Positions 59,158-64,000 of a stretch of DNA of 64,000 nt are shown in pieces. The notes beneath the pieces are model-generated. The model ran no database searches. It had not been told where the DNA came from and was given only the letters and a program-made list of their open reading frames with translations. Position 1 is the first letter of the stretch. Each line of letters starts with the position of its first letter. The stretch is from UBA2336 sp049306095 (GTDB lineage Bacteria; Bacteroidota; Bacteroidia; Cytophagales; Cyclobacteriaceae): NCBI GenBank assembly GCA_049306095.1, contig JBAQPU010000020.1, positions 29,194-93,193 of the forward strand, written 5' to 3'. The position numbers and the translations under genes are program-made.

Positions 59158-60417
59158 ATGAAAGGAATGTTTGAAAATACGATAAGCAAATTGTCAATTG
59201 TCAATTGCCAATTGTCAATGTGGAGTTTCCTATTGCCTACTGCTTACTGCTTACTATTGCTCTTTAACATTTCGTGTAAAAATAAAGAGGCCCTACCAAC
59301 AGCTTCCAGTGTAACCACTTACACTTGTCCCATGCACCCCAATGTTGTGCAGGACAAGCCCGGTACATGCCCGGTGTGTGGAATGGATTTGGTACCGATG
59401 TCAGCCAATACAGATGAAGGTGGCCTGATGTTAACCGACAGTCAGATAAAACTAGCCAACATCACTACACAAAAAGTTTCCGTCAAGCCCATCGGGCAAA
59501 CCCTGGTAGTGAATGCAAAGCTTGTGGTGGATGAAGAGAAAACAACTGTGATCAGCAGTCGCACCGCAGGCAGAATAGAAAAGCTCTTTATTAAAGAGAC
59601 TGGTCGTGTAGTAAAGCAAGGCGAACCGCTCTATGAAATTTACAGTGAAACGCTGTTGACACTTCAACGCGAGTACCTCTTGGCGCTGGAGCAATATGAA
59701 ACGCTTGACAAAGAAGAAAAGCGATATGAATCATTTCTGAAAGCGGCCGAGAGCAAGCTTTTGCTGTATGGCCTGAATAAAAAGCAAGTTGAACAATTAG
59801 CAAAAGTAAAGGCGATCCAGCAACGTATCACTTTTCTGGCGCCAGCCGGTGGCATTGTGGAAGAGATCGCGGTAAGCGAAGGTCAGTATGTAAATGAAGG
59901 CGACAAACTTTATCGCATCGAAAACATGGCCTCGTTATGGCTGGAAGCGGAACTTTATCCGCATGAAACACGCTTTGTTTCAATGGGTGATAAGATACAG
60001 GTTCGCGTAAGTGGGTTTGAATCGGATGCTGTAACGGCAACGGTAAATTTTCTCAGTCCAGAGTACCGTGCAAGCTCACAGATTACGGTGATGCGTGCCT
60101 CGATAAGCAATCCGGGCTTACGCTTTAAGCCGGGCATGCAGGCGCAGGTATTCTTTACACACTCATCGCGAAAAGCGCTGGCCATACCGGTGGATGCCAT
60201 TATACGCGATGGTAAGGGAGCCCATGTATATGTGCAATCGGGGCAGAACACTTTTGAACCACGCATGGTAAAAACCGGTGTGGAGGATTTCGAGCAGGTA
60301 GAAATCACCTCCGGATTAAAAGAAAGCGAAGTGGTGGCTGTGAGTGGTGCCTACCTGCTGTACAGCGAATTGATTTTAAAGAAAGGCACCGACCCGATGG
60401 AAGGGCATAGTCATTAA
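59158..60417 (+). CDS. cusB: Second RND efflux adaptor with heavy-metal-binding domain (CusB-like)
   Basis: From ATG 59158 the frame passes a TCAATTG-type repeat (KLSIVNCQLSM) and a lipoprotein core with lipobox LFNISC (Cys40); a start at 59218 (MWSFLL) lacks basic residues. The metal module YTCPMHP...CPVCGMDL is at about residues 55-79. The adaptor core includes ISSRTAGRIEKLFIKETGRVVKQGEPLYEIYSETLL, LAPAGGIVEEIAVSEGQYVNEGDKLYRI and FKPGMQAQVFF. The C-terminus ends MEGHSH. Two adaptors in tandem behind one pump is unusual; they could form a mixed complex or serve different steps. Confidence 0.92.
   Translation: MKGMFENTISKLSIVNCQLSMWSFLLPTAYCLLLLFNISCKNKEALPTASSVTTYTCPMHPNVVQDKPGTCPVCGMDLVPMSANTDEGGLMLTDSQIKLANITTQKVSVKPIGQTLVVNAKLVVDEEKTTVISSRTAGRIEKLFIKETGRVVKQGEPLYEIYSETLLTLQREYLLALEQYETLDKEEKRYESFLKAAESKLLLYGLNKKQVEQLAKVKAIQQRITFLAPAGGIVEEIAVSEGQYVNEGDKLYRIENMASLWLEAELYPHETRFVSMGDKIQVRVSGFESDAVTATVNFLSPEYRASSQITVMRASISNPGLRFKPGMQAQVFFTHSSRKALAIPVDAIIRDGKGAHVYVQSGQNTFEPRMVKTGVEDFEQVEITSGLKESEVVAVSGAYLLYSELILKKGTDPMEGHSH
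59187..59256. repeat. Two heptanucleotide tracts at the second CusB-like gene start
   Basis: 59187-59220 holds CAAATTG, TCAATTG, TCAATTG, CCAATTG, TCAATG; 59229-59256 holds CCTATTG, CCTACTG, CTTACTG, CTTACTA. Both lie in the first 33 codons of the gene. The second tract encodes LPTAYCLL. Confidence 0.75.
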
Positions 60418-60596
60418 TGTTTTGATTTATCTTATATCGATGATTTATTTTCAGCATACACAGACAACGCCTTGGCCAATCTTTGGCCTGGCAAAGGATA
60501 AGTGTGGATTGGGCACAGCATTGGATGAGTATGCGGGGCCATGCGGCCCTGGAGCATAAAAAAATAAAGAGTTTAACTATTAAATAACCAACAACT

Positions 60597-61214
60597 ATGA
60601 AAACAAAATCTATTTTTTTCTCACTCTTCATTTCGGCTGGTTCTCTTGCCTTGTTTAACTGTGGAGGCAAAAAAGAATCAGGTGATGCCCACGAACATGC
60701 GGACAGTACACAACATGCTGTCGGCACAACAGCCTATGCCGAAGCTGCCGAGCCAACGTTTGTCGTGGATGCCGCTTTCCAGCAGCAACTGGCCAGTTTT
60801 TTTGCATCGTACATAACCTTGAAAGATGCTTTTGTCGCATCCGATGCCGCAAAGGTAAAAGCGGAAGCCGGTGCCACACAGGCAACACTTGCTAAGATGG
60901 ATATGAAATTGCTGACTGGCGCTGCGCATAACGACTGGATGAACTACCAGGGAGGATTGAACACTTCACTTCAATCTATTACGGCTACCGATGACATAGA
61001 GAAACAGCGCGAAGCGTTCAGTGCGTTGTCCGATAATCTGTATAAAAGCATTAGGGCATACGGATTGGGTGGGGCTAATGCCTACTATGAGTTTTGTCCC
61101 ATGGCCTTCGATAACCAGGGTGGTTTTTGGCTGAGCAAGGAAGATGAAATCCGCAATCCGTATTTTGGTGATAAAATGATGACCTGTGGAGTCGTAAAAG
61201 AGAAATTGAAATAG
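60597..61214 (+). CDS. DUF3347 lipoprotein
   Basis: Signal with lipobox (SLFISAGSLALFNC), a His-rich linker (DAHEHADSTQHA), and the DUF3347 domain: SYITLKDAFVASDAAKVKAEA, AHNDWMNYQGGL, and the metal-type finish YYEFCPMAFDNQGGFWLS then NPYFGDKMMTCG. DUF3347 also occurs fused to or beside CusB adaptors. It likely binds copper or another soft metal in the periplasm. It is followed 46 bases later by a shorter paralogue. The 179-base gap before it holds no gene. Confidence 0.85.
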   Translation: MKTKSIFFSLFISAGSLALFNCGGKKESGDAHEHADSTQHAVGTTAYAEAAEPTFVVDAAFQQQLASFFASYITLKDAFVASDAAKVKAEAGATQATLAKMDMKLLTGAAHNDWMNYQGGLNTSLQSITATDDIEKQREAFSALSDNLYKSIRAYGLGGANAYYEFCPMAFDNQGGFWLSKEDEIRNPYFGDKMMTCGVVKEKLK

Positions 61215-61260
61215 AAATTGAAATATTTTTGAAAATGTTTAACAACTAAAAATTATGACT

Positions 61261-61770
61261 ATGAAAACGAAATTAACAACCCTTGCTCTTGCACTTTGCT
61301 GTGGAATGACTTTCGCGCAACACGACCATACTGGTCACGATCAAAGCAAAACACAAACAGCAGCAGCAACCTTTAAAGATGCCAAGCTGGGCACCGCGTA
61401 CAGCAATTATTTGAAAGTGAAAGACGCTTTAGTAGCCTCTAATGCTGAAGAAACAAAAAAGGCAGCCACAGAACTTCAAAAGTCCCTCAGCGATGTGAAA
61501 GGCGCTGATGCTGTACTTTCAGCAACTACCAAGCTTGCCGGTGCCAGTGCTTTAGCAGAACAACGCCAATTGTTCAGTACGGTTAGCAATGAAATGACAA
61601 CCCTGGTAAAAGGCGGTCAGCTTTCGGCAGGTGCATTGTATTTAGAATATTGCCCGATGGCCAACGGCAACGAAGGTGCCTATTGGCTTTCGAACGAAAA
61701 GCAAATCAAGAATCCGTACTTCGGTGACCGGATGCTGAAGTGTGGTAGTGTGAAAGAAACGATTCAGTAA
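61261..61770 (+). CDS. DUF3347 secreted protein (paralogue)
   Basis: ATG 61261 gives signal MKTKLTTLALALCCGMTFAQ (61255 is an alternative), then a His-rich HDHTGHD segment and DUF3347 with LYLEYCPMANGNEGAYWLS and NPYFGDRMLKCG. It lacks the lipobox of the preceding protein, so it is probably free in the periplasm. The CPMA...NPYFG...CG pattern is shared with its neighbour, showing a tandem duplication. Confidence 0.85.
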   Translation: MKTKLTTLALALCCGMTFAQHDHTGHDQSKTQTAAATFKDAKLGTAYSNYLKVKDALVASNAEETKKAATELQKSLSDVKGADAVLSATTKLAGASALAEQRQLFSTVSNEMTTLVKGGQLSAGALYLEYCPMANGNEGAYWLSNEKQIKNPYFGDRMLKCGSVKETIQ

Positions 61771-61804
61771 TCAAAAACGATTAGATCACAAACCTCTGGA
61801 ACCT

Positions 61805-62305
61805 GTGAAATATCGGCAATATCGTTTTATGGCGCTGATGGTGGTGGCAGTAAGCCTTTTGAATTGCAGTTCGAAGAAGGCGGATGACGGCATTATTGAA
61901 CTGAAAGATGTAAAGCTTTCCACCCTTACCGCTCAGCCAATTGATATGGGTGAATTCGAGGGTAAAGTAGTATTCATAAACTTCTGGGCAACATGGTGCG
62001 GGCCCTGTATCAAAGAAATGCCAACCATAGCGGAAGCGCAAACGTTGATGGCGGACAAAGATGTGGTGTTTCTGCTTGCTTCCAATGAAGAGCTCGACCA
62101 AATCGAAAGCTTTTCAGAAAAGCGCGATTTTAAATTCCGGTATGTGCAGTTGAATAATATGGAGGAATTGAAAATTCAGGCGCTTCCTACTACGTTCATT
62201 TTCGATTCGGAGGGTGCATTACAATTCTCAGAAACCGGAACCCGCGCCTGGAATGAACCGGCTAACATCGATCTCATCACTAAAATTCTTAATCATGAAA
62301 AATAG
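61805..62305 (+). CDS. TlpA/ResA-like thioredoxin-fold lipoprotein
   Basis: The start is GTG 61805, or ATG 61829. A lipobox-like SLLNC follows. The thioredoxin motif WCGPC is in FINFWATWCGPCIKEMP, with the cis-Pro in LPTTFIFDSEG. It would act as a periplasmic thiol reductase, keeping Cys of metal proteins reduced or helping cytochrome/copper handling. It sits between DUF3347 and the sialidase-fold lipoprotein; overlap with the latter is 11 bases. Confidence 0.88.
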   Translation: MKYRQYRFMALMVVAVSLLNCSSKKADDGIIELKDVKLSTLTAQPIDMGEFEGKVVFINFWATWCGPCIKEMPTIAEAQTLMADKDVVFLLASNEELDQIESFSEKRDFKFRYVQLNNMEELKIQALPTTFIFDSEGALQFSETGTRAWNEPANIDLITKILNHEK

Positions 62306-63500
62306 TTTAGCTCTTTTCACTTTATGCATATTGTTGCTGGCTGCTTGTTCTACCAAAACAGAAGATACGCAACAGCAAGTAACAATAACTCAACTGGAAT
62401 CTCCGGCTCAAGCCGGAAGTGGTGAACCTTTTTTATTTACCTATGAGGATAGCATTGTTTACTTTTCATGGATTGAGAAAAAGGAGGAAGAATCGATCTT
62501 CAAACTTTCCAGTCTTGCCGGTGGTAAATGGACAAATCCCGTCACCATTGCTTCGGGCAATTCGTGGTTTGTTAACTGGGCAGACTATCCCATGATGGCG
62601 AGAAATGAAAACGGGTTCATCGCGCACTTTCTCGATAGGAGTGCAGATGGAAAATTTACGTACGATGTAAAGGTAACGACCTGCGCCTCAACAGACACCA
62701 CCTGGGCAAAACCAAAAATTCTGCACGATGATGGCAAACAGGCGGAGCATGGCTTTGTGTCATTAGTACCGTATGGCGATAAGTTTTTTGTTACCTGGTT
62801 AGACGGTCGCAATACCGTGATGGAAGGGATGGAAAACATGAATCACGATCATCATGGAGAGATGAGCCTGCGGGCAGCAATTCTTGACTCCAACGGAGAT
62901 AAGCTGAAGGAGTGGGAACTCGATAAGCGAACCTGCGATTGCTGTCAGACCACCGCGGCCATTACGGAAACCGGACCGGTCGTTATTTATCGCGATCGGT
63001 CGGAAGATGAGATTCGCGATATGTCTATTGTGCGATTGGTAAACGGTGAGTGGACTGAGCCGGTGAGTATCCACAGCGACAATTGGAAAATTGCAGGCTG
63101 CCCGGTAAATGGTCCAAGAGTTTCGGCTGTTGGAAATACACTGGCCACCGCCTGGTTTACGATTGAATCGGATACCGCCAAGGTGAATGTTATATTCTCC
63201 AACAATGGCGGAGAAACTTTTGGTCAGGTAATCCGATTGGACGAAGGCAAACCCATTGGCCGTGTAGATGTTGTTCTGCTGAATGAGCAGACCGCCATGG
63301 TGAGTTGGATGGAGGGAACGGAAATAAAGGTGGCGAAAGTACGCAGTGATGGAACGAAAGATCCTTCCATTACAATAGCCGCCTCATCCGAATCGCGCTC
63401 CAGCGGATTTCCGCAAATGACTAAAGCAGGCAACCAACTTATTTTCGCCTGGACCGACTCAAAAGAAAAATTGATCAGGCTGGCTTCGATGATGTTGTAA
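62295..63500 (+). CDS. Sialidase-fold (BNR-type) lipoprotein with CDCC motif
   Basis: ATG 62295 gives MKNSLALFTLCILLLAAC, a lipoprotein signal. Beta-propeller blades show BNR-like features (SNNGGETFG, TDSKEKLI, TIAASSESRSSGFPQM). A central KRTCDCCQTTAAITETGPVV and a His-rich MNHDHHGEMS loop (about residue 200) could bind metal. Catalytic residues of a true sialidase could not be assigned, so enzymatic activity is not claimed. It overlaps the TlpA-like gene by 11 bases, tying it to the efflux operon. Confidence 0.75.
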   Translation: MKNSLALFTLCILLLAACSTKTEDTQQQVTITQLESPAQAGSGEPFLFTYEDSIVYFSWIEKKEEESIFKLSSLAGGKWTNPVTIASGNSWFVNWADYPMMARNENGFIAHFLDRSADGKFTYDVKVTTCASTDTTWAKPKILHDDGKQAEHGFVSLVPYGDKFFVTWLDGRNTVMEGMENMNHDHHGEMSLRAAILDSNGDKLKEWELDKRTCDCCQTTAAITETGPVVIYRDRSEDEIRDMSIVRLVNGEWTEPVSIHSDNWKIAGCPVNGPRVSAVGNTLATAWFTIESDTAKVNVIFSNNGGETFGQVIRLDEGKPIGRVDVVLLNEQTAMVSWMEGTEIKVAKVRSDGTKDPSITIAASSESRSSGFPQMTKAGNQLIFAWTDSKEKLIRLASMML

Positions 63501-63517
63501 TTAAATAAATTCTGAAC

Positions 63518-64000
63518 ATGAAACGAATAATCATAATAATGTTATTAACAAGTGTGGTTGGGCTTGCTCAAGCACAGCTCAATATGCCTAATGCCAGTCC
63601 TGATGCTGAGTTTAAGCAGCAAATTGGTTTTGGAGAAGTAGAAGTAAAATATTCACGGCCAAGCGCACGAGGCAGAGTAATTTTTGGAGGACTTGTTCCG
63701 TACGGAGAAATATGGCGTACAGGAGCACACGATGCTACCACCATTCGATTTTCTGAAGTTGTGAAATTAAACGGATATGATATTCCAACAGACACGTTTT
63801 CATTGTTCACCATCCCCAATCCACAGGAGTGGACAATCATACTGAATAAAACGTCTAAAATGCACGGCACCTCCGATTATACACAAGAACAAGACCTGGT
63901 TCGCTTCACCGTGAAGCCGGAAAAGTCACCTCGATTCTACGAAACCTTTACCATTGAAGTCAATGATTTTTCTAAAGAAGATGCTGCCTTGTACTTACTC
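63518..64000 (+). CDS. DUF2911 protein (3' end outside window)
   Basis: The signal peptide MKRIIIIMLLTSVVGLAQAQ is followed by ASPDAEFKQQIGFGEVEVKYSRPSARGR, VPYGEIWRTGAHDATTIRFS and SLFTIPNPQEWTIILNK, the DUF2911 signature. 161 codons are visible with no stop; a downstream remainder is expected. Function unknown. It lies 17 bases after the sialidase-fold gene on the same strand. Confidence 0.87.
   Translation, partial: MKRIIIIMLLTSVVGLAQAQLNMPNASPDAEFKQQIGFGEVEVKYSRPSARGRVIFGGLVPYGEIWRTGAHDATTIRFSEVVKLNGYDIPTDTFSLFTIPNPQEWTIILNKTSKMHGTSDYTQEQDLVRFTVKPEKSPRFYETFTIEVNDFSKEDAALYLL

Noticed and set aside
62295..63500. Assignment as a true exo-alpha-sialidase
   Set aside because: The Arg triad and Tyr/Glu pair of sialidases could not be located; only the fold-type features support the family.
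1..64000. Insertion sequences, integrases, prophage or CRISPR arrays
   Set aside because: No transposase, integrase, phage structural gene or regularly spaced repeat-spacer pattern was found. The tRNA-Arg has no visible duplicated 3' end that would indicate an attachment site.

Overview
The window looks like chromosomal DNA from a Bacteroidota bacterium, most likely of the Cytophagales type. Evidence: a PorP/SprF-family outer-membrane protein and three large secreted proteins with the gliding-motility/type IX secretion C-terminal domain (CHU_C); Bacteroidota-restricted families (DUF2851, DUF3078, DUF6660, HYC_CC_PP, DUF2911, DUF3347); a tmRNA tag GESNYAMAA close to the Bacteroidota GENNYALAA type; and several TAnnTTTG promoter boxes of the phylum. 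No species name can be given from sequence alone.

Layout. 1-4275 (minus): a secretion cluster of beta-helix protein, CHU_C protein and PorP/SprF. 4433-8356 (plus): TPR histidine kinase, LuxR response regulator and a secreted protein. 8411-13467: oligopeptidase B-like lipoprotein, M28 peptidase, and a DUF4143 ATPase with a perfect palindrome at its start. 13563-23891 (minus): two giant CHU_C proteins (FG-GAP and SBBP type), a LuxR regulator and a TPR histidine kinase split by a frameshift; the two giant genes and the regulator share an upstream motif at constant distance from their start codons. 24325-25210: DUF6922 gene plus a frameshifted AbiEii-like toxin. 25261-40609 (plus, mostly housekeeping): ftsK, lolA, pyrF, DUF2851, a membrane protein, a NeuD-like acyltransferase, a nucleoside phosphorylase, M16 peptidase, O-methyltransferase, LysM lytic transglycosylase, a stand-alone receiver, DUF3078 and a HerA-like ATPase. 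40675-42386 (minus): dnaX with an A10 slippery run separating gamma-like and tau-like products. 42541-43553: ssrA (tmRNA), an 18-residue Lys/Ala gene that converges on the same terminator, and tRNA-Arg(CCG). 43629-46596: Calx-beta/YD-repeat lipoprotein and a DUF4345/AraC divergent pair.

46672-64000 is a heavy-metal (probably copper/cation) efflux island. On the minus strand, a complete HME-RND system (CzcA, CzcC, CzcB) is preceded by a His/Cys-rich DUF6660 protein. Divergently on the plus strand lie an HYC_CC_PP protein, a CusA-type pump cut in two by one in-frame TAA, a TolC-like channel, two adaptors with CxMHP/CPxCGM metal-binding domains, two DUF3347 proteins, a TlpA-like thioredoxin, a sialidase-fold lipoprotein with a CDCC motif, and a DUF2911 protein that runs off the window.

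An unusual cross-cutting feature is a set of tracts with 7-base periodicity (for example TCAATTG x4, TAAATCG x4, AGTCCAT x4) at gene borders. Three sit inside the first codons of consecutive efflux genes, where a change of one repeat unit would shift the reading frame. Four loci carry interruptions (kinase, AbiEii toxin, dnaX, cusA); three involve homopolymers, so sequencing error must be excluded before biology is inferred. No insertion sequence, CRISPR array or prophage was seen.
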